Positions 1-6,977 of a stretch of 44,346 bases of DNA are shown here, piece after piece. This stretch comes from an uncultured Lachnospiraceae bacterium (GTDB taxonomy: Bacteria; Bacillota; Clostridia; Lachnospirales; Lachnospiraceae). Within the stretch, counting starts at the first letter, position 1; each line of letters opens with the position of its first letter. The stretch spans positions 1 through 44,346 of the forward strand of contig CANRJF010000011.1 of NCBI GenBank assembly GCA_947630855.1. Reading direction: 5' to 3'. Under the pieces are notes generated by a model. It was not told where the DNA came from, did not search any database, and saw only the letters and a program-made list of their open reading frames with translations. Position numbers and translations under genes: made by a program.

Positions 1-84
1 AAACAGGTGAAATTTTCGATTATGGATACAGAATGCAACAAATCTGATGGGATAAAAGATTACAGCGAAATTAATTCAGAATAA
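1..84 (+). CDS. 3' end of an unidentified gene (partial)
   Basis: The frame starting at base 1 is open from the window edge to a TAA at 82-84 and gives 27 residues (KQVKFSIMD...SEINSE). The 5' part lies outside the window, so neither length nor family can be given. An isolated 27-codon tail could also be chance. The next reading frame starts 56 bases downstream in the same direction. Confidence 0.35.
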   Translation, partial: KQVKFSIMDTECNKSDGIKDYSEINSE

Positions 85-140
85 GTTGCGATAGACAGTT
101 ATCCAGATTATAATAATAATCAGGAAAGAAAGTGGATTTT

Positions 141-302
141 ATGACGGAGAGATTAACGTGGGAACAGATTCAGAAAAAGTATCCTGACCAGTGGGTAGGG
201 CTTGTGGACGTTCGATACAGGAATAACGATGGTATTTCGGTGGAGTCTGCTGTTGTAAAATATAAGGATAAAACAAAATCAGAACTTACAAGAATGGTCT
301 AA
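141..302 (+). CDS. small hypothetical protein (53 aa)
   Basis: A 53-residue open frame with ATG at 141 and a purine-rich AGGAAAG about 12 bases upstream. It contains WEQIQKKYPDQWVGLVDV, followed by a lysine-rich stretch with AVVKYKDKTKSEL. Short proteins with a 'YP-x-QWV-x-L' core are common in Firmicutes and are often annotated only as hypothetical (some as DUF5678-like). I recognise the style but no function. It sits 18 bases upstream of the WYL regulator and may share its transcript. Confidence 0.55.
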   Translation: MTERLTWEQIQKKYPDQWVGLVDVRYRNNDGISVESAVVKYKDKTKSELTRMV

Positions 303-320
303 AAAGGGGAAAGTTAAACC

Positions 321-1340
321 ATGTCAGATAAAATGCACAAAAACACAAGAACCCTTGACATCTATGTACGTCTGTGTGAGGGAAAGGCGATAAACAAAAC
401 AGAGGAAGCCGGAAAATTCGGTGTGGACGCCCGTTCTATACAAAGGGATATTGACGATATCCGGGCGTTTTTATCAGAGCAGAAGGTAAAAGATTCCTCT
501 GATGCCAGAGAGGTGGTTTACGACCATACGAAAAAAGGTTTTGTGATGAAGGGCGCAAGGGTATCTCTTATGACAAACAGTGAAATTCTTGCCGTCAGCA
601 AAATCCTGTTGGAGAGCAGGGCATTTTCCAGGAAAGAAATCGATGTTATTTTAGACAAACTGCTGGCAGGATGCGTGCCCTTGAAAAATATGAAACTTGT
701 TTCGGATTTGATTGCAAACGAGAGATATCACTATGTGGAACTGCACCACCAGTCCTATGTCCAGGATAAACTCTGGGCTCTTGGCTCTGATATTAAAGAA
801 CGTAACCTTTTGGAAATTGAGTATATAAAAGCCACACATTCCAATGAACTGGTGAGGAGGATTGTGGAGCCGGCGGCCCTGATTTTTTCGGAGTACTATT
901 TTTATCTGAATGCTTATATCGTGGAAAAAAATGAGGAGGGCGCTTATGTTCATAAGTATGATTATCCTGCGATTTTCCGCATCGACCGTATTGTAAGTTA
1001 TCGGGAAACAGGAGAGAAATACAGGATATCCTATGCCAGCCGGTTTGAGGAGGGAGAGTTTCGGAAGCGTATCCAGTTTATGTATGCCGGACAATTGATG
1101 CGGATTCAACTGCGGTTTACCGGGGAAAACCCGGAGGCTCTTTTGGACAGACTTCCCACGGCAAAGATTCTTTCTCAGACAAAAGAAGGATACATAATAG
1201 AAGCGGAAGTTTACGGAAAAGGTATTATGATGTGGCTTTTAAGCCAGGGCAGCAGGGTGGAAGTACTAAAGCCAAAATCCCTGCGGGAGGAGATGAAACA
1301 GACATTGACGGAGATGCTGGGAAAGTATTCTCATGAGTAA
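321..1340 (+). CDS. WYL-domain helix-turn-helix transcriptional regulator
   Basis: 339 aa. Residues about 8-60 form a DeoR/HTH_11-type helix-turn-helix (TEEAGKFGVDARSIQRDID). The middle and C-terminal parts match the WYL/WCX architecture: EPAALIFSEYYFYLNAY near residues 180-195 is the WYL-like strand, with YFYL replacing the usual WYL. The end (WLLSQGSRVEVLKPKSLREE) is the WCX signature. WYL domains are thought to sense ligands such as nucleic acids or nucleotides and often regulate stress or defence genes. An RBS (AGGGGAAAG) precedes the ATG. The last six codons plus stop belong to a 22-bp sequence that recurs after the next gene (2281-2302), so the 3' end of this gene has been duplicated around its neighbour. 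No operator could be assigned. Confidence 0.85.
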   Translation: MSDKMHKNTRTLDIYVRLCEGKAINKTEEAGKFGVDARSIQRDIDDIRAFLSEQKVKDSSDAREVVYDHTKKGFVMKGARVSLMTNSEILAVSKILLESRAFSRKEIDVILDKLLAGCVPLKNMKLVSDLIANERYHYVELHHQSYVQDKLWALGSDIKERNLLEIEYIKATHSNELVRRIVEPAALIFSEYYFYLNAYIVEKNEEGAYVHKYDYPAIFRIDRIVSYRETGEKYRISYASRFEEGEFRKRIQFMYAGQLMRIQLRFTGENPEALLDRLPTAKILSQTKEGYIIEAEVYGKGIMMWLLSQGSRVEVLKPKSLREEMKQTLTEMLGKYSHE

Positions 1341-1341
1341 A
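1320..1341. repeat. 22-bp direct repeat, left copy
   Basis: Bases 1320-1341 are identical to 2281-2302. This copy spans the last six codons and stop of the WYL regulator and also contains the candidate ATG (1333) of the nuclease gene. The two copies bracket the nuclease gene. A degraded relative of the core (AGTATTCTTTGAG) lies at 1355-1367. Confidence 0.85.
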
Positions 1342-2256
1342 CAAACATCAAAGGAGTATTCTTTGAGAAATCAGATTTTGATTGAAACAGCGGGGTATTC
1401 TCTGTATAATATTCCTGAGAGCAGTAAGGAGGTGGTACGCTTGCCTATGACAGAAGAACAGCGTGCAGCCCTGCATGAACAGGACTTACAGAGGCTAAGA
1501 GGTTTCCGTTTAATGGATGATGATTTTTTGTCTGCCTTTTTCAGAGATAATATTGAGGATACAGAGTTTATTTTACGAATTATTTTGGCTAAACCGGGTC
1601 TAAAGGTGCAGAGCGTCCATGTGCAGCATGAGTTGAAAAATCTGAATGGGCGTTCGGTGAGGCTTGATGTCCATGCCATAGAGGATAATGGAACCGAGGC
1701 GGATATTGAAATTCAGCGTGATGACCGAGGTGCAGGATTTAAGAGGGCAAGGCACAATAGCAGCCTTTTGGATGCGTCCGTTCTAAAACCGGGGCAGAAA
1801 CCGGAAGAATTGCCGGAAACTTATATAATTTTTATCACTGAAAGCGATGTAATCGGGAAAGATAAAGCACTCTATCCGATAGAGAAATATATTTCGATTG
1901 ATGGAGAGTACATTCCTGTTAATGACGGTGCGCATACTATTTATGTGAACGGGGCAAAGCAGGGGAGCAAAACAGAACTTGAGAAGCTGATGCATGACTT
2001 TTCCTGCATTAAAGCAGATGATATGTATTTTTCACAATTAGCTGCGAAAATGAGATATTTCAAAGAAGATGAGAAAGGGGTGGAAGTCATGTGCCGGGTT
2101 ATGGAAGAAATGAGGAATGAGACAGAACTTGCTACAAGAATAGACAATGCTCTTGAAATGATAAACGATGGGCAGCTTTCTCTTGAGAAAATCGCTCAGT
2201 ATTCGGGTTTGTCCCTGGAAAAGGTTAGGGAGCTTGCAGAAAAAAGAAGTGCTTAA
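1333..2256 (+). CDS. PD-(D/E)XK nuclease family protein (Rpn / putative transposase type)
   Basis: 307 aa. The fold is recognised from RLDVHA (Asp near residue 111) and ADIEIQR (E-x-Q near residues 126-128), which match the Asp and Glu-x-Gln/Lys of PD-(D/E)XK enzymes, and from the leading 'RLRGFRLMDDDFLSAFF' typical of the PD-(D/E)XK transposase/Rpn group. The C-terminus (MINDGQLSLEKIAQYSGLSLEKVREL) is a helical tail common to this family. Such proteins are DNA endonucleases linked to recA-independent recombination or element mobility. The ATG at 1333 overlaps the WYL gene by 8 bases and has only a weak RBS. A TTG at 1363 preceded by AAGGAG at 1351-1356 is an equally plausible start and would place the gene's own RBS inside the repeat-flanked segment. 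Function beyond nuclease is inferred. Confidence 0.75.
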   Translation: MSKQTSKEYSLRNQILIETAGYSLYNIPESSKEVVRLPMTEEQRAALHEQDLQRLRGFRLMDDDFLSAFFRDNIEDTEFILRIILAKPGLKVQSVHVQHELKNLNGRSVRLDVHAIEDNGTEADIEIQRDDRGAGFKRARHNSSLLDASVLKPGQKPEELPETYIIFITESDVIGKDKALYPIEKYISIDGEYIPVNDGAHTIYVNGAKQGSKTELEKLMHDFSCIKADDMYFSQLAAKMRYFKEDEKGVEVMCRVMEEMRNETELATRIDNALEMINDGQLSLEKIAQYSGLSLEKVRELAEKRSA

Positions 2257-2280
2257 ATAATTAAGGTAAAAAGCATAGTC

Positions 2281-2302
2281 GGAAAGTATTCTCATGAGTA
2301 AA
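2281..2302. repeat. 22-bp direct repeat, right copy
   Basis: Exact second copy of 1320-1341, lying 24 bases after the nuclease stop codon. It would also encode the C-terminal GKYSHE-stop of the WYL regulator, so it can be read as the original end of that gene, displaced by the intervening segment. Confidence 0.85.
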
Positions 2303-2345
2303 TATTGATGCAGGTATCAAAAGCGGTTTAAAATATAAAAAACCC

Positions 2346-2376
2346 TTGCATATCCCCCAGGGTTATATGTTATTAT
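2346..2376 (+). promoter_or_regulatory. MerR-type promoter with 19-bp spacer and operator dyad
   Basis: A -35 TTGCAT (2346-2351) and a -10 TATTAT (2371-2376) are separated by 19 bp, the overlong spacing characteristic of MerR-activated promoters. An inverted repeat, AACCCT (2341-2346) and AGGGTT (2359-2364), lies across the -35 and spacer, where MerR dimers bind. The promoter reads into the MerR gene at 2407, implying autoregulation. Confidence 0.7.
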
Positions 2377-2406
2377 ACGCAAAAGTAATACAAACAGACA
2401 GGGGGA

Positions 2407-3231
2407 ATGAATATGACGATTAAAGAAGTGGCAAAACAGACAGGGCTTACCGAAAAAACAATCCGTTATTACGAGGAGCAGGGATTTATTCATCCCGATG
2501 TACAGGAGAAGAACGGCAGGCATTTCAGGAGTTATGGGGAAAAAGATGTGACGGAACTGGAGAATGTTGCACTTTTAAGGCGGATGCGTTTTACCATTGG
2601 GGAAATACGCATGATGAAGGAAACTGACGCAGATGTTCCTGAGATTTTAGAGGGGTATCTTAAGAGGATTGAAGATGAAATGGAGCAGCTTGTGGAAATC
2701 CATGACATGGTATCCCGTATGAAAATTGGGGAATTGCGCAGCCTTAAGGAACTGGAAACCAGGGCGGCCCAATGTCTGTCCAAACCGGTACTGCCTTTTG
2801 AAGACATGGATTTTGCTGCAATGGACCGGCAGGAGCACCGCAGGAAATGCAAATCCCTCCGCAGTATCCGCATATGGCCCAGAAAAAAACTTTTTCCTGT
2901 TCGTCTGAATATGATGGAGACAAGGATATTGTTTTATCTTATGGAAGGGGAACGTACCTTTACGGAAATCTGTTATTACTGTATGAATAACGGTATGGCA
3001 CGGGATGCAAAAATTGTAGGCAAGGCAGTAAAAAAGATGAAGCGTAAAAAAGTGATTAGCCAAAACGGCCAGGTCTGCTGCGCCCTTGTGGATGAACAGA
3101 GCATTGCGGCAGTGGATGTGGAGCGGATGGTACAGATTGCATCCACCGGTACAGGTGACTTGCTACTGGTATATAGCTGGATGCCGCCTATGAGTGTAAA
3201 CTCTATACCCAATACAAGTGTGGGCCTGTAA
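2407..3231 (+). CDS. MerR-family transcriptional regulator, C-terminus run into a remnant
   Basis: 274 aa; RBS GGGGGAATG ahead of ATG 2407 (a second ATG lies at 2413). Residues 3-70 are a MerR winged helix (TIKEVAKQTGLTEKTIRYYEE, then the LRRMRFTIGEIRMM wing), followed by a coiled-coil dimer helix (about 75-115). A second region (residues about 165-220) has MMETRILFYLMEGERTFTEI and a lysine-rich segment resembling a further DNA-binding or repressor-like domain. The last 18 residues or so, starting at YSWMPPM, are read from DNA that in another frame encodes a plausible protein tail (3177-3326). The natural C-terminus has therefore probably been lost by deletion. The effector is unknown. Confidence 0.75.
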   Translation: MNMTIKEVAKQTGLTEKTIRYYEEQGFIHPDVQEKNGRHFRSYGEKDVTELENVALLRRMRFTIGEIRMMKETDADVPEILEGYLKRIEDEMEQLVEIHDMVSRMKIGELRSLKELETRAAQCLSKPVLPFEDMDFAAMDRQEHRRKCKSLRSIRIWPRKKLFPVRLNMMETRILFYLMEGERTFTEICYYCMNNGMARDAKIVGKAVKKMKRKKVISQNGQVCCALVDEQSIAAVDVERMVQIASTGTGDLLLVYSWMPPMSVNSIPNTSVGL

Positions 3232-3326
3232 ATTACGAAGGCTTTTTTGATACAGAAGATATTTCACCGCAGAAAAAGGCTGTTTCACAACAATATCCTA
3301 TAACAATTTATAAAACAGGACGATAA
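3177..3326 (+). pseudogene. C-terminal remnant of a Cys-containing protein (49 codons)
   Basis: In the frame offset from the MerR gene, bases 3177-3326 read LDAAYECKLYTQYKCGPVNY, then EGFFDTEDISPQKKAVSQQY, then a basic tail and TAA. The composition is protein-like (two Cys, aromatic-rich, balanced charge). There is no start codon and a TAG lies immediately upstream. It overlaps the MerR 3' end in another frame, as expected if a deletion joined the two genes. I could not identify the parent family. Confidence 0.4.
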
Positions 3327-3419
3327 GAGATACAGGAAACAGTATGCGGCAATCGCCAAATGCCTGCAAGCAGTCACTTGGCTCGTTGCTCGCGGGAATA
3401 AAAAAGGAAGAAAAGCGAT
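3327..3419 (+). other. short intergenic stretch with a possible second remnant
   Basis: Between the MerR-linked remnant and the kinase gene, one frame reads KRYRKQYAAIAKCLQAVTWL followed by VARGNKKGRKAI and a TGA at the kinase start. It looks like a protein C-terminus but has no start and a stop shortly upstream. An AGGAAG at about 3403-3408 serves as the RBS of the kinase. No other structure is seen. Confidence 0.25.
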
Positions 3420-4811
3420 ATGACGGAAAGCGAAATCATGCAGGCGGGTCAGATATCCGAAATTATGAATTCTTTAAAAATATTACTGGAAGGATATTTT
3501 TTATATCGGTTTGTAAAACCCTTCTGTAAAAATAAAAAAGCATCCTTTTATGCAGGCGGCGCAGTCTTTGTTATGGCAATGGTCATGTTATATTTACTGC
3601 CGTGGCATTTTGGTGTTTTTACAGCCTACGGAACAGCCGTGCTTACGGCTTTTCTTATATTGTGCTTAAAAGAGCATGGAAATTTTGTGAAATATATCTT
3701 TCTTTGTGTGACATTTTCTGCGCTGTGTTTGTTTGCCTTTTCCATATCGGATGTGATTTATGATGAAACATACCATTATCTTTCCAGGACAGAATATATG
3801 CTGGCCCACGAGGAGCAGTGGCTTTTATTATATGCAGGGGTGTGGGTGTTCCACCTGCTGTTAGAGTCCTTCGTGCTGGCGGTTAGCATATGGATTATTA
3901 CAAAAAATTACGTCTATAAGGCAGAGCCTGTTTCTGTGAAGGAACTGCCGCTGCTTACCGCATCTTCTGTTATGGGTATGCTGGGATATGCTGTCATGTG
4001 GGATTACCGGATGAACTACATTATAGAGAATGTAAATAACTCAGATATCCTTGACTTTCTGGCGGTTTTGTATTATATAGCGGCTATTATCTCTATTGTG
4101 GCGGTTATTGTACTGTATCAGAATATGAAGGCAGGGCAGGAGGAAAAACTGCAGAACAGGCTGCTTGCCGCACAGGTGGACAGCATCAGACAGCATATCG
4201 AAAAGGTGGAAAATCGGTATAAGAGTATACGCAGCATGAAGCATGACATGGCAAACCACATTTTTACATTGGAAAGGCTTTATGCAGGAGATAAGCAGGA
4301 AGAAGCCCGGGATTACACTGCAAATTTAAGGAATGCCTTTTCTGAAATTACGGGTGAGATAAAAAGCGGAAATCCTGTAACCGACGTGATTTTGCAGGAA
4401 GCAAAAAATGAAGCGGAAAAAAGAAATATACAATTTTCTTCAGATTTTTATTATCCCACAGACGGGGATGTCAATGCCTTTGATGTGAGCGTCATGCTGA
4501 ATAATGCCATGGAGAATGCGTTGGAACATGTGGGAGAAAGTGAAAACCCTTATATTTCCATCCGTTCTTACCGCAGGAACAATGCCTTTATGATAGAAAT
4601 CATCAATAGCTTCAACGGAACGGTGCAGTGGAACAAAGAAACTGGTCTGCCGGTTACATCAAAAGAAAAGGAGGAGGGCTGCGGGTACAGCCACGCCCAC
4701 GGGTATGGGCTCTCAAACATCCGCAGGGTTGTGGACAAATACTCCGGAGATATAGATATTGCCTTAGAAGATGGAGAATTTTGCCTTACCATCATGCTGA
4801 TGCTTGCGTAG
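3420..4811 (+). CDS. GHKL-domain sensor histidine kinase (AgrC-like), orphan
   Basis: 463 aa. The first 240 residues or so contain about six hydrophobic membrane segments. A linker helix follows, then the phosphoacceptor region RSMKHDMANHIFTLERLY (candidate His at residue 275). An N-box (MLNNAMENALEH, near 360) and a G-box (GYGLSNIRRVVDKYSG, near 429) form a GHKL ATPase of the type found in AgrC/ComD quorum kinases. These kinases normally pair with a LytTR response regulator, but none lies on either side. The upstream DNA is a patch of remnants and the downstream gene is convergent, with only 13 bp between stops. Its ligand is unknown; a peptide is the usual case in the family. Confidence 0.85.
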   Translation: MTESEIMQAGQISEIMNSLKILLEGYFLYRFVKPFCKNKKASFYAGGAVFVMAMVMLYLLPWHFGVFTAYGTAVLTAFLILCLKEHGNFVKYIFLCVTFSALCLFAFSISDVIYDETYHYLSRTEYMLAHEEQWLLLYAGVWVFHLLLESFVLAVSIWIITKNYVYKAEPVSVKELPLLTASSVMGMLGYAVMWDYRMNYIIENVNNSDILDFLAVLYYIAAIISIVAVIVLYQNMKAGQEEKLQNRLLAAQVDSIRQHIEKVENRYKSIRSMKHDMANHIFTLERLYAGDKQEEARDYTANLRNAFSEITGEIKSGNPVTDVILQEAKNEAEKRNIQFSSDFYYPTDGDVNAFDVSVMLNNAMENALEHVGESENPYISIRSYRRNNAFMIEIINSFNGTVQWNKETGLPVTSKEKEEGCGYSHAHGYGLSNIRRVVDKYSGDIDIALEDGEFCLTIMLMLA

Positions 4812-4824
4812 CCTAGGTGGAATT

Positions 4825-6369
4825 TTATTCTTCTGAATTAAGCAGATTATTGATTTCATCAACCATTACATTTATTTTACTTATCTGTTCTGTCATTCCG
4901 GTTATATTTTGTACATTGTTTTCAACCATAGCATTGATAGATACAAACTGTTGGTTTTCCATACTGATACTTTCTGCGATATCTTTATTAATGGATATGG
5001 TATTCTTAATTACATCTGATTGTTTATTCTGGGCTTCTCCCATTGTGTTGATAGCTTCTGCGGATATATTAAGAAATTCCGTCATATCTTTCAGGCTTTG
5101 GAAAACATGGTCGAAGTATTCATTTTGCTTTTCCAACTTCTGTGAATTTTCCTCTACATGCAGCGATATCTCATTTACATTATCCTGTACCCTTGCAATT
5201 ACTGCCGCTACTTCATCTAAGGATTGCTTTGTACTGTTTGCCAGGTTGCCAACTTCCTGCGCCACTACTGCAAATCCTTTTCCGGCTTCTCCGGCCCTTG
5301 CCGCTTCAATGGAGGCATTCAAAGCCAGTAAGTTTGTAGAAGACGATATTTCATTAATCAGATTTAAAGTAACCCCTATTTCTTTTACCGCTGTTGAAAG
5401 TTTTTCAGCCACATCTATTGTTGTAGACATAGAGTTTGATACTTCACCGTTAATGGCCTGCAAATTGTTTAATAATTTTTGATTATCTCTTGATTTGCCC
5501 AGCAAGTCTTTGGATGTAGTTTCTACTTTTTCCACATTTTCTGCAACCACTGTTTCCCACTGGCTTAAATCACCTAAATTAGAGATGCTTTCCCCTGTTT
5601 TCTTTTTAAGTAAATTGCTGCTCTGTAATAATTGCTCGCTTGTGGCGGACAATTCTTCTTCAGACGTACTTTCATTTTCTGCGATTTGAGAAAGGGAGCT
5701 GCCGGAGGAATATAGTTTTTCAGATAAGGATTTGACAGAAGACAATATATTGGTGACACGTTCATTATTGCGTTCCAGTTCGTCTTTTTTGGCGGTTATC
5801 AGAAACTTGGAAACCATGTATGTATTCAGAAAAATAAATGCAGTCGTCAGAATAATGCAGGAAAGAATACACATAAAGTTAACCATAAACATTTCATCTT
5901 TGTCTGGCAGCAATGCTTCACCGTGGGTAATCCATGCCACAATTAACGAGGCAACAATCTCTATAATGGCCGCCGTAACCATTTTAGTATCCAGCAGTAA
6001 TCCGGTAACCAGTATGAATAAAAAGGTATATGCCCAAAAATCCCTGGATGGGGCTATAAATAATATATAATTATATTGTATAAATATAATGGCAATCAGA
6101 AAAATTTTACTTTGCTTTAACTTGGAGGGTTTTACGCAGCCGTTTTCAAATCCTGTTTTTATAAAGAAAATGGCAATTCCCAAATATATTACATTCGTCA
6201 GGTCAAAAATTAAAAATGCAATAATACTTGTGCCTTCATAGAAGCCCTGCAGTTTATTTCCCGTATATGATATTCCGGCGATCATGCAGGTAAGCGTCAC
6301 TGCTAAGAGAACAATTTTGTACACTTTGTTAATGTAAACATCCAATGCAGTTAATTTCCTTGTTTCCAT
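4825..6369 (-). CDS. methyl-accepting chemotaxis protein
   Basis: 514 aa. The N-terminal 190 residues or so carry about six membrane segments with no large extracellular sensor, so it probably senses through the membrane domain. The rest is a long coiled coil with the signalling hairpin [20 protein letters not shown] followed by [13 protein letters not shown], the near-invariant tip that binds CheA and CheW. No HAMP domain or C-terminal CheR-tethering pentapeptide is obvious. The ATG at 6367-6369 follows GGGAG. It is monocistronic, with its own promoter upstream and convergent to the kinase. No other chemotaxis or flagellar gene is in the window apart from a broken receptor at 35.0 kb. Confidence 0.92.
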   Translation of the reverse strand: METRKLTALDVYINKVYKIVLLAVTLTCMIAGISYTGNKLQGFYEGTSIIAFLIFDLTNVIYLGIAIFFIKTGFENGCVKPSKLKQSKIFLIAIIFIQYNYILFIAPSRDFWAYTFLFILVTGLLLDTKMVTAAIIEIVASLIVAWITHGEALLPDKDEMFMVNFMCILSCIILTTAFIFLNTYMVSKFLITAKKDELERNNERVTNILSSVKSLSEKLYSSGSSLSQIAENESTSEEELSATSEQLLQSSNLLKKKTGESISNLGDLSQWETVVAENVEKVETTSKDLLGKSRDNQKLLNNLQAINGEVSNSMSTTIDVAEKLSTAVKEIGVTLNLINEISSSTNLLALNASIEAARAGEAGKGFAVVAQEVGNLANSTKQSLDEVAAVIARVQDNVNEISLHVEENSQKLEKQNEYFDHVFQSLKDMTEFLNISAEAINTMGEAQNKQSDVIKNTISINKDIAESISMENQQFVSINAMVENNVQNITGMTEQISKINVMVDEINNLLNSEE

Positions 6370-6410
6370 GATTAAACTTCAACTCCCATTCTTAATAAAA
6401 ATATATGTAT

Positions 6411-6439
6411 ATTATAACATATTTGTATATATTTTCCAA
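6411..6439 (-). promoter_or_regulatory. promoter of the chemoreceptor gene
   Basis: On the minus strand, -35 TTGGAA (6434-6439) and -10 TATAAT (6411-6416) are separated by 17 bp, about 40 bases ahead of the ATG. This is a sigma-A-like arrangement rather than sigma-28. Confidence 0.6.
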
Positions 6440-6462
6440 TCCCCCGGGAATAAGAAGTTTTT

Positions 6463-6620
6463 TTGCTTTGCAGGAAACTTTTTGTATAATTTAAGTGTCT
6501 AATAGTCATAAGGCAAAGGGGAGGTGAAAAGGCTGCATTTGTTTTCCGAAAGAAAGTGCACTGGAGTACAAGTTATCATAGACTTTGTTTTCTGATTATG
6601 ATATAGTAAACACAACCAGA
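6463..6620 (+). other. non-coding gap: candidate promoter, mini-ORF and solo repeat end
   Basis: The gap between the chemoreceptor and the next gene exceeds 300 bases. A plus-strand promoter candidate is TTGCTT (6463-6468), 16 bp, TATAAT (6485-6490). A GTG at 6524 with a strong GGGGAGG could start a 23-codon frame ending at 6595, which may be a leader or a remnant. Bases 6557-6571 match the right end of the palindromic repeat found next (one mismatch), as an isolated end. No RNA family is recognised. Confidence 0.35.
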
Positions 6621-6712
6621 TATACCCGTGAACCAAATGATTTGCCAATAGGTATTCTCTGTTTCACAAAGAACAGCAAATCATTTGGCAAATGTGTATG
6701 CACTGGAGTATA
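6621..6712 (+). repeat. dispersed palindromic repeat, copy 1
   Basis: About 92 bp. Arms CCAAATGATTTGC and GCAAATCATTTGG can form a 13-bp stem around a central segment with a smaller CTGTT/AACAG stem. The outer ends TATAC and GTATA are inverted. Close copies lie at 32552-32645 and, inverted and cut by the window edge, at 44282-44346. It lies directly upstream of a small gene and ends about 20 bases before its RBS. Size, terminal inverted repeats and intergenic position suggest a MITE/REP-like element; it encodes no protein. Confidence 0.8.
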
Positions 6713-6743
6713 ACAATTGTTCATTATCAGGGAGGTGGCAAAA

Positions 6744-6935
6744 ATGCCTACTAGCTTAGAAGTTACAAGAGATACTATTGAACGGTTCCAAAAAGTGCAA
6801 AAGCATATGCTGGTTGCAAAAGAAGAAGGAGCAATAAAAACATATAACAGCTTAAAAGATGATTATTTGTCTTTGAAAGCGATACTTAATGTGGCAGGTG
6901 TAAATCTTACAGATATTGATAAAATTAAAGAATAA
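6744..6935 (+). CDS. small hypothetical protein (63 aa), paralogue of the 11.1-kb mini-gene
   Basis: ATG 6744 follows an excellent RBS (GGGAGGTGG), so it is preferred over the in-frame ATG at 6717, which lies next to the repeat element. The 63-aa product is helical and charged, starts MPTSLEVTRDTIERFQKVQK and ends GVNLTDIDKIKE. It resembles the 56-aa protein on the minus strand at 11032-11202: both begin MP, have an I-x4-LQ/VQ-type helix and end in a Y-x-L...LKA/VKAKL...G(V/I)...DI-(D)K pattern. No known domain is recognised. A terminator follows immediately. Confidence 0.65.
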   Translation: MPTSLEVTRDTIERFQKVQKHMLVAKEEGAIKTYNSLKDDYLSLKAILNVAGVNLTDIDKIKE

Positions 6936-6941
6936 TGAAAT

Positions 6942-6977
6942 GGATGCAGGGGGTATTCCCTTGCATCCAATGTTTTT
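6942..6977. terminator. rho-independent terminator (possibly bidirectional)
   Basis: GGATGCAGGGG (6942-6952) pairs with CCCTTGCATCC (6958-6968), with one G-T wobble and a 5-base loop, followed by AATGTTTTT. It ends the small gene at 6744-6935. On the other strand it lies just past the permease stop, so it may serve both converging transcripts. Confidence 0.75.

Noticed and set aside
1333-2256. Complete insertion sequence
   Set aside because: Despite the transposase-like label of the nuclease family, there are no terminal inverted repeats or DDE transposase; only the 22-bp direct repeat is seen.
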